In this document: one piece after another, positions 50,897 through 59,974 of the stretch
Layout: the number at the start of each line of letters is the position of its first letter
Numbering within the stretch: the first letter of the stretch is position 1
DNA from: JAXGZG01 sp050952065
Lineage (GTDB): Bacteria > Bacillota > Sulfobacillia > Fermentithermobacillales > Fermentithermobacillaceae
DNA: 64,000 nucleotides
Direction of reading: 5' to 3'
Assembly (NCBI GenBank): GCA_050952065.1
Contig: JBMNKF010000007.1
Span: 62,001-126,000 of the forward strand
The notes under the pieces: model-generated
Database searches by the model: none
Seen by the model: the letters and a program-made list of their open reading frames with translations, nothing else
Told to the model about the DNA's origin: nothing
Position numbers and translations under genes: made by a program

Positions 50897-52210
50897 ATGG
50901 CCAGACGAGGTGGTTCCGGGGGAAGGAGCAGTGGCGGCTCTTTTGGAGGGAGTCGCAGCAGCGGCGGGAGGAGCGGCGGTTCCTTCGGTGGAGGCAGGAG
51001 CGGTGGCTTTGGCGGAAAGCCGCCCGGTAGATCGGGCGGTTCAGGTGGTGGCATTTTCGGCGGCGGCGTTTTTGGCGGAGGCAGGAGCGGTGGTTCGGGC
51101 GGCGGCGTTTTCGGCGGAGGTGGAGCCACCAGGCCGGGTGGAGGTTGGTTCGTCCCCAGAAGGCCGCCGGTGGTTCTCGTACCTACTCCCATATCTGGGA
51201 GGCCTGAACAGCCTCAATCCCAGGGGATGGCGCAAGAACGAAATATGAATTCAGGCGGTCGCGGAGGCTCTGTGCATCGATCAACCCCAGGAAATACCGG
51301 GAAGGCAAGGTCAGGCGCAGGTTGCGGAACGGTCTTGCTCGTCCTTGCGATCCTCGTTATCTTGGGCGTAGTCGTGAGCGCCGTAATGGGGCAGGGGTTC
51401 TTTTTCAGAGGGTACAGGAGCGACAGGGGGATTACGTGGTCCACTATACAACGTAAGCCTCTCCCGGCGGGTTCGGTCAACGAAACCGAATACTACACCG
51501 ACACTCTCGGTTGGATCGGCAACCGGACCCAGATGTTGTCAGGGCTCAAGCATTTTTACAAGAAGACCGGGGTGCAGCCGCATGTCTACATTACGGATAA
51601 GGTTAGCGGGCTCTACAGCCCCACGGCGGATGATCTGGATGAGTTCGCCAACGGTCTTTACGATGAGTTGTTTACCGATGAGGCGCATCTATTGTTGGTG
51701 TTTTTCGAGTACGGTGACGGACGATATCAGACTCGATATGTCTGCGGTACACAAGCCAAGACGGTGATCGATCAAGAGGCGGCAGACATTCTCCTTGATT
51801 ATCTTGACAGATACTACTACGATAAGAGCCTCACCGACGAACAGTTTTTCAGCGTGTCTTTCGCCGATGCGGCGGATCGCATAATGACTGTTACTCGGTC
51901 GCCATGGATTCCGGTTCTTGTGTGGATTAGTATCGCCACGGTGGTAATAGTGGTGTTTGTCTGGTGGAGGCAGGCTAAAGACCGGAAGATGTTGGAGGCT
52001 CAGAAGACAGAGGAAATCCTAAAGACCCCGCTAGAGCGGTTCGGTACCACCGAAGCGGAGCAACTTGCCAAGAAATACGAGAGTCTCGATGCCAAGGGTG
52101 GTGCAAAACCCGATCCTAAATCAGAGATGGCAGAGATCGAAGAGCCCAAGATAGATTCTGATCCCGGTCAAGAGGAACTGGATCCGAGCAAGAGGGGTCC
52201 CAGTTTGTGA
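50897..52210 (+). CDS. Glycine-rich membrane protein with TPM-like domain
   Basis: A 437-residue protein. The first 90 residues are glycine, serine and phenylalanine-rich low-complexity sequence; a membrane helix follows (about 145-170), then an outside TPM_phosphatase-like domain (about 185-335; K-K-T-G-V-Q-P-H-V-Y-I-T, A-H-L-L-L-V-F-F-E-Y-G), a second helix (about 342-362) and an acidic cytosolic tail. The domain order resembles YdjH/YdjG-type proteins that accompany PspA in Bacillus; here PspA is encoded 43 nt downstream. Envelope-stress sensing is the likely role. The 226 nt upstream carry short AGTCTGTC repeats near 50670-50700. Confidence 0.65.
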   Translation: MARRGGSGGRSSGGSFGGSRSSGGRSGGSFGGGRSGGFGGKPPGRSGGSGGGIFGGGVFGGGRSGGSGGGVFGGGGATRPGGGWFVPRRPPVVLVPTPISGRPEQPQSQGMAQERNMNSGGRGGSVHRSTPGNTGKARSGAGCGTVLLVLAILVILGVVVSAVMGQGFFFRGYRSDRGITWSTIQRKPLPAGSVNETEYYTDTLGWIGNRTQMLSGLKHFYKKTGVQPHVYITDKVSGLYSPTADDLDEFANGLYDELFTDEAHLLLVFFEYGDGRYQTRYVCGTQAKTVIDQEAADILLDYLDRYYYDKSLTDEQFFSVSFADAADRIMTVTRSPWIPVLVWISIATVVIVVFVWWRQAKDRKMLEAQKTEEILKTPLERFGTTEAEQLAKKYESLDAKGGAKPDPKSEMAEIEEPKIDSDPGQEELDPSKRGPSL

Positions 52211-52253
52211 AATTGAATGCCACAAGAAGCGAAACATGTGAGGAGGAGAACGC

Positions 52254-52949
52254 ATGGGAATCCTAGATAGATTCAGTGACATCATCAAGGCCAATATCAA
52301 TGCTGTGCTCGACAAGCTTGAAGACCCATCGAAGATGATCGATCAGTATCTGGTCCAGATGTCCGAGGACCTGGCCGAGGTCAAGCGCAGTACCGCGGGG
52401 GTCATGGCCGAGGAAGCGCGCACCAAACGCTTGGTGGATGCCAACCAAGCAGAGGTAGCCAAGTATGAGGCTTTTGCTAAGAAGGCTCTCGCCGCAGGTA
52501 ACGAAGGCGATGCTCGGGTTTTCATCGCAAAGAAACAGGAATTGGAGAACGTAGGAGCAGGTCTGATGACGGCCTATGCCGCAGCCCACGAGAACGCAGT
52601 GAAAATGCGGCAGATGCACGACAAGTTGGTTGCCGACATCGAGGCTCTTAAGGCCCGCCGAGAGATGATCAAGGCCAAAATAGCCGTGGCCAAGACTCAG
52701 CAGACCATTAGCGACATCGGTGCTGCCGCGGCTAAGGCTCAGGGTACCATGGGCGCCTTCACGCGAATGGAGGAGAAAGCCGCAAGGATGCTCGATCAGG
52801 CCAACGCCATGGCAGAACTCAACGCCGAACCCGTGGACGCCGCTAAGGCATTGGAGGAGAAGTACTCCGGGAGGGACTCGGCTTCTGTGGACGAAGAGAT
52901 TGACAGGCTTAAGGCAGAAATGGGTCTTCTGGAGAAGAAACCCGAGTAG
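52254..52949 (+). CDS. PspA/IM30-family membrane-remodelling protein
   Basis: A 231-residue protein. It begins with the amphipathic helix M-G-I-L-D-R-F-S-D-I-I-K-A-N-I-N-A-V-L-D-K-L-E-D-P of PspA/LiaH proteins and continues as long alpha-helical coiled coil with the K-x-x-Q...M-E-E-K-A family region. PspA oligomers coat and repair the cytoplasmic membrane under stress. GAGGAGGAG lies 6 nt before the ATG. Likely co-transcribed with the TPM-like gene and ended by the strong terminator downstream. Confidence 0.87.
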   Translation: MGILDRFSDIIKANINAVLDKLEDPSKMIDQYLVQMSEDLAEVKRSTAGVMAEEARTKRLVDANQAEVAKYEAFAKKALAAGNEGDARVFIAKKQELENVGAGLMTAYAAAHENAVKMRQMHDKLVADIEALKARREMIKAKIAVAKTQQTISDIGAAAAKAQGTMGAFTRMEEKAARMLDQANAMAELNAEPVDAAKALEEKYSGRDSASVDEEIDRLKAEMGLLEKKPE

Positions 52950-52977
52950 CATTGTAGGTAGCACGCGTAGAGTGAAG

Positions 52978-53015
52978 ACCTCCCCGGGCCTTGCGACCAT
53001 CCGGGGAGGTTTTTT
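52978..53015 (+). terminator. Rho-independent terminator after pspA
   Basis: ACCTCCCCGG (52978-52987) and CCGGGGAGGT (53001-53010) pair perfectly over 10 bp and are followed by five further T residues. Confidence 0.92.
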
Positions 53016-53083
53016 GTCGAACTTCGCTTGCCTGGCCACATTTGCAGTATGATTAAGGATATAAAGATGCCGGAGGCCCTGAC

Positions 53084-54304
53084 ATGAGAGATCGAAAGCA
53101 GGTATTCATGTTTTTCGCCGTATCATTTCTGTTCTACATGGCTGCGAACTTCGCTCATCCGGTTACTCCAACGATTATCAAACACCGAGGCTTTGGCGAC
53201 TATATCTTTGGAGTTGCCCTTGCTTCTATGATGACTGCGAACTTCCTTGTTTCTCCGTTCTGGGGGAAAGCCATCACCGTCTTCTCTAGCCGAAAGACTC
53301 TGCTGATCTGCAGCATAGGGTACGCGATAGGTCAACTAATGTTTGGACTTGCAAAGGCCGAGACGATGATATTGGCTGCTAGGGTTTTCGCGGGCGCTTT
53401 CACGGGCGGCCTTTTCACCGCATGCCTAACGTACGTGGTCAATACCTCCCCAGAGGATGTAAGAGGAAGCTATCTGACTGCGTCTGCGACGCTCCACTTG
53501 GTGGGCGGTAGTTTCGGTTACTTCATTGGGGGTATGCTGGGAGAGATTCATGAAAACGTGGCGGTAGGGGTCCAAGTGGTCACCTTGATGGTGGTTGGGG
53601 TTCTGTTCTACCTGGTCTGTGAAGATGACTCCATACAGGACATGCCAAATGTGGGTCGTGGATCGTTCTTCAGGGAAGCCAACCCGTTGGCTGCTTTTAT
53701 CGCGGCCAGACACATAATGACGCCCCTGTTCATCGCCATATTCGCCGTCAGTGCTCTGTCGAACCTGGGCGGCATAGCCTTTGACCAAAGCCTAAACTAC
53801 TACATGAAAGCGCAACTGGGCTTTTCGTCAGGCTATAACGGGGTAATCAAGGCTATCACTGGTTTTGTGGCGCTGCTCGTAAACAGCACCATCGGAATCA
53901 GACTCATCAACAACTCCGATGCTCGCAAGTCTTCCATCTGGGTGTATTCGCTTTGCTCGATCGCCATGGCTGCAATCGTTCTTCTCAATTCCATAGTGCC
54001 GCTTGGGATCGTTGTTGTAGTCTATTTTGGGCTGTATGCAGTGTCAGTTCCGCTTACTCAGAGCATCGTTGCGGATAAATCCAGTGGGTATGACAGTAAT
54101 CTTGTTATGGGCTGCTACAATGGGCTTAGATCCCTCGGCGGCATTTTCGGGGCGCTGGCTTCCGGTCTTCTGTACACGGTGAACCCGAAAGGCCCGTTTG
54201 TCCTCGCGTTTGTGGCTTTTTCCCTAACCACAGCCGCTTCTGTTCACTACTATTCCGCAAGCGTAAGGGAAGATTTTGAGGTTCAGAACGGGGCAGATGA
54301 TTGA
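53084..54304 (+). CDS. Major facilitator superfamily transporter
   Basis: A 406-residue protein with twelve predicted membrane segments. The loop between helices 2 and 3 has the G-x-x-x-D/R-like MFS motif in degenerate form (F-W-G-K-A-I-T-V-F-S-S-R-K-T). The N- and C-terminal halves are separated by a longer loop near residue 185-200. The substrate is unknown; overall character is that of drug or sugar efflux permeases. GGAGG lies 7 nt before the ATG. The 3' end and following bases are part of a short tandem repeat, so the C-terminus may vary between strains. Confidence 0.78.
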   Translation: MRDRKQVFMFFAVSFLFYMAANFAHPVTPTIIKHRGFGDYIFGVALASMMTANFLVSPFWGKAITVFSSRKTLLICSIGYAIGQLMFGLAKAETMILAARVFAGAFTGGLFTACLTYVVNTSPEDVRGSYLTASATLHLVGGSFGYFIGGMLGEIHENVAVGVQVVTLMVVGVLFYLVCEDDSIQDMPNVGRGSFFREANPLAAFIAARHIMTPLFIAIFAVSALSNLGGIAFDQSLNYYMKAQLGFSSGYNGVIKAITGFVALLVNSTIGIRLINNSDARKSSIWVYSLCSIAMAAIVLLNSIVPLGIVVVVYFGLYAVSVPLTQSIVADKSSGYDSNLVMGCYNGLRSLGGIFGALASGLLYTVNPKGPFVLAFVAFSLTTAASVHYYSASVREDFEVQNGADD

Positions 54305-54345
54305 CTCCAGCAGATGATTGACTCCCAGCAGATGAACGACTCCCG
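54293..54345. repeat. Short tandem repeat at the MFS gene end
   Basis: Three copies of a 17-18 nt unit beginning GCAGATGA and ending GACTCC lie head to tail; the first contains the MFS stop codon and the third has two changes. Confidence 0.75.
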
Positions 54346-54369
54346 ACTAGGAGGGAGGTTGCAGCATGT

Positions 54370-55128
54370 CTACTGCTGCGGCAGACTCTTTTCTATTAGT
54401 CGCATGCTTGCCCGGTACTTGGCCGATTCCTGCTCAAGGCATTGGATGTATGGGTCTTTGGGGTTGATAGGGCGTCTAGGCAAGTCTTTGGGTATCTTGT
54501 TGGACATTCCTCTGAGAGACAGATCTCGCCATGTGATGGTCACGAGTTCGATGTCGTTCCAATGGCTCATCCCGAGTTTGGCCCAATCGCGTAGTCTCTG
54601 TTCTTTGGCTTGCTTCGGATCTGGGTATTTATAAGTGGGGCCGAAATGTTGCAGTCCCTGATTCTCAAAGGCTTTTCTGTATCGCGGGTAGAATCGATCA
54701 TATTCCATGGGCTGGCCAGTGACTGGATTCGTGAGCAGACTCGGCCTTGCGTGGTCGACATAGTCCAGGCATGGTATCAGCTCATCCAGCCAACTAAATG
54801 AGAGGAATTCGCCAATGAACGGCTTCATGGGCAAGACTTGTTTGAACCAGCAAGCTTTGCGTTTTCGCACTTCAGGTGGCTCGGTGGGACAGAGTCGCCT
54901 TCCTTCTGTATAGACAACCCATCCTGCGTCTTTAAGGGCTCTGACGTGAATGGATACCGTCTCTCTATGCGCATGCAGTAGTTCACCTAGTTCAGAGATT
55001 GACAAGTTTGGCCTAACAAGAATCGCCATGTAGATTGCTTTGGCAGTCAATCTCAGTTTGGGTTCAAGGACGATGTCCGGATAAAGGATGGTAGATTGTG
55101 TCTGTACCCATTCGGACTCAGTTTTCAT
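54370..55128 (-). CDS. Winged-helix protein with unrecognised C-terminal domain
   Basis: A protein of about 252 residues. The N-terminal third (about 20-80) is a winged helix-turn-helix (T-A-K-A-I-Y-M-A-I-L, S-I-S-E-L-G-E-L-L-H-A-H-R-E-T-V-S-I-H-V-R-A-L) like those of plasmid or phage replication-type regulators. The rest is soluble, rich in W, P and Y, with no motif I recognise. No ribosome-binding site is visible, but TAAAAT directly abuts the first ATG, so leaderless expression is possible. It stands alone between unrelated genes and may be a relic of a mobile element. Confidence 0.5.
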   Translation of the reverse strand: MKTESEWVQTQSTILYPDIVLEPKLRLTAKAIYMAILVRPNLSISELGELLHAHRETVSIHVRALKDAGWVVYTEGRRLCPTEPPEVRKRKACWFKQVLPMKPFIGEFLSFSWLDELIPCLDYVDHARPSLLTNPVTGQPMEYDRFYPRYRKAFENQGLQHFGPTYKYPDPKQAKEQRLRDWAKLGMSHWNDIELVTITWRDLSLRGMSNKIPKDLPRRPINPKDPYIQCLEQESAKYRASMRLIEKSLPQQ

Positions 55129-55261
55129 AGACATATTTTACCATACCCACCGAATTCCCGCCAGATGTCGGCTTTTTCGACATGTATCCATGTTGCTATC
55201 GCAAATCCCGACGCGGTCGGCGATCTTTCATCGTTTTTTCCGGCATGGGTTAGGTAAACCC

Positions 55262-55346
55262 GTCGGATAGTCCGACAGGCCGGGATTATGTCGCCCTTGG
55301 CCTACGCAGACTAGGCAGATCAGGCAGCCTAGACAGACCAGGCAGC
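55262..55346. repeat. Hairpin and 18-bp tandem repeat before the M28 gene
   Basis: GTCGGA-TAG-TCCGAC (55262-55276) is a perfect hairpin. CTAGGCAGATCAGGCAGC (55311-55328) repeats immediately with two changes (55329-55346). The 288-nt gap holds no gene. Confidence 0.6.
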
Positions 55347-55422
55347 TCATACAGAGGAGGATTTCTCGACACCCGAACAGAATCTGCTGGCAAAATCAAG
55401 GCGAGAATGGGAGTGGTGGAGT

Positions 55423-56820
55423 ATGGAGTCCAGGATCCGGGAAGCTGAGAAAGACATCATCGTCGAACTGGCAACCTCGACCGAAGGCTACAAAAACCTC
55501 GCTGTGCTCTGCGAGGAGTATGGAAGCAGATTCGGAGGCACCGAGGAAGATAGGCGGGCTGTGGATTTTCTGGTATCCAAATTCCGAGAATACGGGTTGG
55601 AGAACGCCCACAAAGAAGAGTTCATGCACAGCGCATGGACCCGCGGTCCTGCAGTTCTCCGCACCATAGCACCGAGTTCTCAGGAGTTCAAATGCATCTC
55701 CTTACCCTACAACGTGGCGTCAACCGTCGAAGGCGAACTGATATACGTTGGTCACGGTACTCCCGATGAGTACGAAGCCCTGGGTGATGCGATCCGGGGG
55801 AAGATTGTAATGGCCAATGCCAAATCCCCGTCTTACTATCCGAGAGGTGTGCACAGGGCGGAGAAGATCGGGAGAGCCATAGCCGGAGGCGCTATAGGTT
55901 TCATCTGGATGCGGTGGGATCCAGGCTTGCTGGAGGAAACCGGGTCTGCGCGCTGGGGGATGCCGGTTGAGATACCTTGCATTGGGGTTTCCCGCGAGGT
56001 AGGTGAAAGTATGATCAGGATGCAGGCCAAAGGCCCCGTGCGAGTCCGTATAGAAACAAGCGATTCAGTGAGACCTGCCCCCGTGTGGAATGTTGTCTCG
56101 GAGATTAAAGGACGCACCAACCCTGACAAGGTTATTCTCATAGGAGCCCATTACGATGGCCACGATATTGCTCCAGGCGCCATGGATGATGGAGCAGGGG
56201 CCATGGTTGTCATGGAGACTGCCAGAGCCTTGGCTAGGCACAAAGATCTCCTCGGCAAGACTCTCAGGTTCGTGCTTTTCCCCATCGAAGAGATAGGTCT
56301 CGGCGGGTCCTACAACTACGTAGATATGCACCGGGACGAACTGGACAATATCGAGATGATGTTTAACTTGGACGGCGCGGGCAGGAGCTACTCTCAGCCC
56401 GGCATAGTTTTGTACGGCAAATGGACCCAACTGTTTCGGTATTTCTGGGATTTGGGAAAGGCCATGGGACAGCCAATTCAGGTTGCAAATGCAATTAGCA
56501 TGTACAGCGACCATTTTCCTTTCCAGCTAATGGGCATACCCGCCGGCGGCGTCGCCGAGTTTAGCGACACCGCCAGAGGCACACGTGGATGGGGTCACTC
56601 CGCTGCCGACACCCTGGATAAGGTCTCAGCCAGGGCTTTAGAGGCGACAGCGACTTTCATGGCCAGGCTGCTTCTGCACATGTCCAACAGAGACTTGCCT
56701 GCAAAACGAATAAGCGAAGAAAAGGCACAGGAGATCTTGGGGCCGGTCTACTTGGAAGTCCTTAGACTGGAGAAGCGATGGCCTTTCGCTGACTGGATAC
56801 CGAAGCTGGTCACTATGTAA
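55423..56820 (+). CDS. M28-family metallopeptidase with PA domain
   Basis: A 465-residue zinc peptidase. A helical N-terminus is followed by a PA-type insertion (about 115-215) and the M28 catalytic domain (about 220-440), with G-A-H-Y-D-G-H-D (first zinc ligand), M-D-D-G-A-G (bridging aspartate), E-E-I-G-L-G-G-S (general-base and metal glutamates), N-L-D-G and a late G-H-S-A-A-D histidine. There is no signal peptide, so it is probably cytosolic and digests imported peptides, or acts on a carboxypeptidase-type substrate. GGTGGAGT precedes the ATG. Confidence 0.85.
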   Translation: MESRIREAEKDIIVELATSTEGYKNLAVLCEEYGSRFGGTEEDRRAVDFLVSKFREYGLENAHKEEFMHSAWTRGPAVLRTIAPSSQEFKCISLPYNVASTVEGELIYVGHGTPDEYEALGDAIRGKIVMANAKSPSYYPRGVHRAEKIGRAIAGGAIGFIWMRWDPGLLEETGSARWGMPVEIPCIGVSREVGESMIRMQAKGPVRVRIETSDSVRPAPVWNVVSEIKGRTNPDKVILIGAHYDGHDIAPGAMDDGAGAMVVMETARALARHKDLLGKTLRFVLFPIEEIGLGGSYNYVDMHRDELDNIEMMFNLDGAGRSYSQPGIVLYGKWTQLFRYFWDLGKAMGQPIQVANAISMYSDHFPFQLMGIPAGGVAEFSDTARGTRGWGHSAADTLDKVSARALEATATFMARLLLHMSNRDLPAKRISEEKAQEILGPVYLEVLRLEKRWPFADWIPKLVTM

Positions 56821-56953
56821 CTTGATAGATTGAGTCCCTCTAGTTAGCGCAAACCGGGGTTTTGACATCTGTGAAACAGAAACCAGAAGCGGCGGCGCAT
56901 CGGGGCTGGCAATGACAGCCCTCGCGTTGCCGCTACGATTTTCTGGGAAGGTG

Positions 56954-57955
56954 CTAGTCCTGACCCCGGTGAGTAGATTCGGGGCGCAATTCCTCCACGA
57001 GCCTCAGTATTGCAGGCGCACTCTGTTCTGCCGCGATTTCGCCTAATTCGATCAGCCTTGCAGCCCAATAAAACTGATGGCCGTGAAATCTCTTGACCGC
57101 GGGACGCACTAGGACATCGGAGGATTCTTCGATCCGGTGCACAACCTCCTGAGACTCAATGGCGAGCCACGAATTCATGACGTCCATTGCCCGAAATAGC
57201 GACGTAAGGGTAGTCCACTTCTGCCGGGCGTCCGGTTGGCCCGATTCACGGTGCTGCTTTCTTCCATTCTGGACCACCTTGGAGAGGAACGAGCGGATGG
57301 GTCCCTGCCTGCCATCGACAACCAGTTCTCTCAGGCGGGTCCGCAGCTCCCTTGCCCCGGCTACTGAAAGCCGCAGCCCGTCTGCGGCCCGCATCCAAAT
57401 GTCCTTTGGGTGGTAAACGTCCACCGCCACAACTCTTGATGCACCCATGGCCCTGGCGGCGTCGACCGGCACCAGGTCCACAAGTCCTCCGTCTACGAGC
57501 AGGCGATTATCCGTAGATACGGGTTTGAAAATGCCCGGAATAGACATGCTTGCTCTCACAGCTTCGGCCACCGAACCCTTATTGAGCCACACCGGTTCTC
57601 CTGTGTTGAGATCGCACGCCAAGACAGTCAATGAGATGCCGCGTTCCCGGAGTTCTTCGAAAGTCATATCCCCAGTTAACCTGCGTAGAATGGCCGCTAT
57701 GGCATCACCTTTGAAAAGACCGCATTCAAAGTCAATGTCTGCCCATTCTGCCATACTCGCAGGCGTAACCGACCTCGCGATCTCCTCGGCTTTGCCAAGT
57801 TGCCCGCAAGCGTAGGCTGCCCCAATAATGGCTCCGATGCTGGTTCCTGATACTACGCGGAATCCTATGCCGTGAGACTCCATGCTCTTAAGAAAACCGA
57901 TGTGGCTTAGTCCTCTGGCTCCTCCCGCTCCCAGTGCAATTCCCAACTGGTTCAC
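56954..57955 (-). CDS. Patatin-like phospholipase (RssA/YlbK type)
   Basis: A 333-residue protein with the patatin hydrolase core: oxyanion loop G-A-G-G-A-R-G (about 9-15), nucleophile in G-T-S-I-G (S39), and catalytic D-G-G (about 155). The C-terminal 130 residues are helical and variable. Such proteins hydrolyse acyl lipids at the membrane. Starts at GTG 57955; no clear ribosome-binding site. Convergent with the M28 gene, 133 nt apart. Confidence 0.82.
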   Translation of the reverse strand: MNQLGIALGAGGARGLSHIGFLKSMESHGIGFRVVSGTSIGAIIGAAYACGQLGKAEEIARSVTPASMAEWADIDFECGLFKGDAIAAILRRLTGDMTFEELRERGISLTVLACDLNTGEPVWLNKGSVAEAVRASMSIPGIFKPVSTDNRLLVDGGLVDLVPVDAARAMGASRVVAVDVYHPKDIWMRAADGLRLSVAGARELRTRLRELVVDGRQGPIRSFLSKVVQNGRKQHRESGQPDARQKWTTLTSLFRAMDVMNSWLAIESQEVVHRIEESSDVLVRPAVKRFHGHQFYWAARLIELGEIAAEQSAPAILRLVEELRPESTHRGQD

Positions 57956-58711
57956 AGGTAATGACGAGTTCTTCGTACTGCATGCACCTCAGGCCCATGT
58001 TATGGGAGTTTCCTTTGGAGATCAACCAAGGGGAGATCACCCTAGAGCCTGCCACTAGATCCCATATGAGATTCTTGTTGCACAGGCCGTTTGTTTTTGT
58101 TACCATGCAATCTAATATCCTTAGTAGGTAAGGTAGGGCAAGAGGTTTCAGGGAAGAGTACCTTAGGGTTCCGTTCCAGAAGAAGTCGCGTGCCCGATGG
58201 CTTGGCCTTCTACACTGGGAGTCTGGACCGAGCGGTACTAGCTTTGCCAGACAGAGGCAGAGCACACCGTGGGTGTAAGAGACCCGAGCGGCAAGTTCCT
58301 TGTACCAAACTGGTGCTGGGTTGTCGCGCGGGTTTTTGTTTAATTCCAGCCTCCTACCGGGGGAAGGTGGTAGAAGTGGGGATTACCGAGATGTCGGCAT
58401 ACCTCGTGGGTCTTGCGGGAGTCATCTTGCGGGCGGAAAGTGGGGGAGAAAGGAAAGCCTGCATCAAGTAGTGAACTTGTTTGTGCCTTCCATAGACGCG
58501 CTTTTCCTCGTCCCAGGCCTTCCAACTGACACAATGCTTGTGTCTGGGTTACCCTCTTCCATTTACGCCACATCCTGCTTTTAGGCTCCCAATCGCGATA
58601 ATCTGAACGTCAAAATGCCGTGCTGCAATGGCAAACGATAGCTTTGCTATATCCCTCGTGGCGCGTAGGGCATTTAGCAATGTGGATCTACAATTAGGGA
58701 GGGTTAACAGT
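57956..58711. other. 750-nt non-coding region before the Liv operon
   Basis: No credible gene is seen on either strand, only short frames. An intrinsic terminator lies at 58282-58338. CTACC and GGTAG form a small stem near 58350. I recognise no riboswitch or T-box consensus. The region probably contains the livJ promoter and either a regulatory leader or a small RNA. Confidence 0.5.
58282..58338 (+). terminator. Rho-independent terminator in a non-coding leader
   Basis: ACCCG-A-GCG-G-CAA (58282-58294) pairs with TTG-T-CGC-G-CGGGT (58321-58333), with one mismatch and one G-U pair, followed by TTTTTG. The loop carries an extra small stem. No gene precedes it on the plus strand, so it terminates a short RNA or acts in attenuation. 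Confidence 0.7.
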
Positions 58712-59854
58712 ATGTCTGGAAAACGGGCTTGGATGGCTGTGGTAGTCGCAGCGTTCCTAATCGCGCTTCTATCAGGGTGTGGAACTCAGGCCGGTAGCGA
58801 TAATCAGGGCAACGGTGAGAAAACCATAAAGATCGGTATGGTTGGACCCTTAACGGGCGACTATGCCACATACGGAAACAGCGTGAAGAACGGCATCCAG
58901 GTTGCCATTGATGAAGTCAACGCCCAAGGCGGCGTGCAGGGATACAAACTGCAACTTATAGCCGAAGACAGCAAAGGTGATTCCACTGAGGCGGCCAACG
59001 CAGTTCAAAAGCTCATCGACCAAGACAGGGTGACAGCCATCGTTGGCGCAGTCTTGAGCGGGGAGACTGCTACCGCTGCACCCATCGCTCAGGATTCGGG
59101 AGTACTCATGATAACCCCTTCTGCCACTGCTCCCGGGATTGCGGATATCGGCGACTTCATATTCCGCAACGTGATTACTGACGATATCCAGTCGGCTCAG
59201 ATGGCAGAGTATGCAGTTACCACCCTCGGTATAAAGAAATTCGGGATTCTGTATGCCAACAACGATTACGGGGTAGCTCTCAAAGACAACTTCGTCCAAA
59301 GAGCCGAATCCATGGATGCCCAAGTCATCGGCATAGAATCGTACCTGGATGGCGACGAGGACTTCCGGGCTCAACTCACCAAGTTGGGCAACGACATTGA
59401 GGGACTCTACATCGCCGGTTATTACACTGAGGCCTCCAAGATCGCCCAGCAGGCAAGGCGGCAGGGCATGAACGCTCAGATCCTTGGGGCTGACGGGTTC
59501 TTTTCCGAGAAACTTGTTGAGCTAGGCGGAGACTCAGTTGAAGGCGCTTACTTCACGGCCGGGTTCTACTCGGGAGACGAGTCGGAAGCGGTCAGATCTT
59601 TCGTTGAGACATACAAAAACGCATACAAGTCAGAGCCCGACATGTTTGCAGCCAATGCCTACGACTCAATGAAGATAGTAGCACAGGCTTTGGAGCAGTC
59701 GGGTGACGACAGAGCCAAGCTCAAAGACGTCATGGCCACAATCCTAGATTACCCTGGAATCACCGGGGTTACGTCGTTCACAGAAAGCGGCGAAGCTCTG
59801 AAAGAAGTCATCATCCTCAGAGTCGAGGGAGGCAAGTTCAACCGGGCTCGCTAG
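58712..59854 (+). CDS. livJ: Branched-chain amino acid-type binding lipoprotein (LivJ)
   Basis: A 380-residue lipoprotein (lipobox L-L-S-G-C, C23) of the Peripla_BP_6 type I fold. It opens with I-K-I-G-M-V-G-P-L-T-G-D-Y-A-T-Y-G, has the ligand-site S-G-E-T-A-T-A-A-P-I-A and Y-A-N-N-D-Y-G-V segments and ends with the usual L-x-V-E-G-G-K-F. Ligands of this family include leucine, other amino acids and amides. ATG 58712 has GGGAGGG 8 nt upstream. It precedes the permease and ATPase genes with an intercistronic hairpin. Confidence 0.9.
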   Translation: MSGKRAWMAVVVAAFLIALLSGCGTQAGSDNQGNGEKTIKIGMVGPLTGDYATYGNSVKNGIQVAIDEVNAQGGVQGYKLQLIAEDSKGDSTEAANAVQKLIDQDRVTAIVGAVLSGETATAAPIAQDSGVLMITPSATAPGIADIGDFIFRNVITDDIQSAQMAEYAVTTLGIKKFGILYANNDYGVALKDNFVQRAESMDAQVIGIESYLDGDEDFRAQLTKLGNDIEGLYIAGYYTEASKIAQQARRQGMNAQILGADGFFSEKLVELGGDSVEGAYFTAGFYSGDESEAVRSFVETYKNAYKSEPDMFAANAYDSMKIVAQALEQSGDDRAKLKDVMATILDYPGITGVTSFTESGEALKEVIILRVEGGKFNRAR

Positions 59855-59901
59855 AATGCTCGGGACAAGGGCCTCCAAAGGCGAAGGCCGAGCGCAGAAA
59901 C

Positions 59902-59936
59902 GGCAGGAGTGGGGACGAATTGCCCTCTCTCCTGCC
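59902..59936 (+). promoter_or_regulatory. Intercistronic hairpin after livJ
   Basis: GGCAGGAG (59902-59909) pairs with CTCCTGCC (59929-59936); the 19-nt loop has further pairing potential. No T-tract follows. It is in the same position as the hairpin of the Dpp-type operon, so it probably keeps the binding-protein mRNA more abundant. Confidence 0.6.
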
Positions 59937-59974
59937 CAGAACCGAAACCAGTTGATTTTTGGGGGTGACGGCTT

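Noticed and set aside
50809..51192. Proline-rich minus-strand frame
   Set aside because: Antisense shadow of the glycine-rich N-terminus of the TPM-like protein.
54370..55128. Prophage or plasmid remnant
   Set aside because: Only one HTH protein is present, with no integrase, att site or structural genes, so a prophage call is unsupported.
58091..58471. Open frame of 126 codons before livJ
   Set aside because: Composition is not protein-like, it crosses the intrinsic terminator and has no ribosome-binding site.
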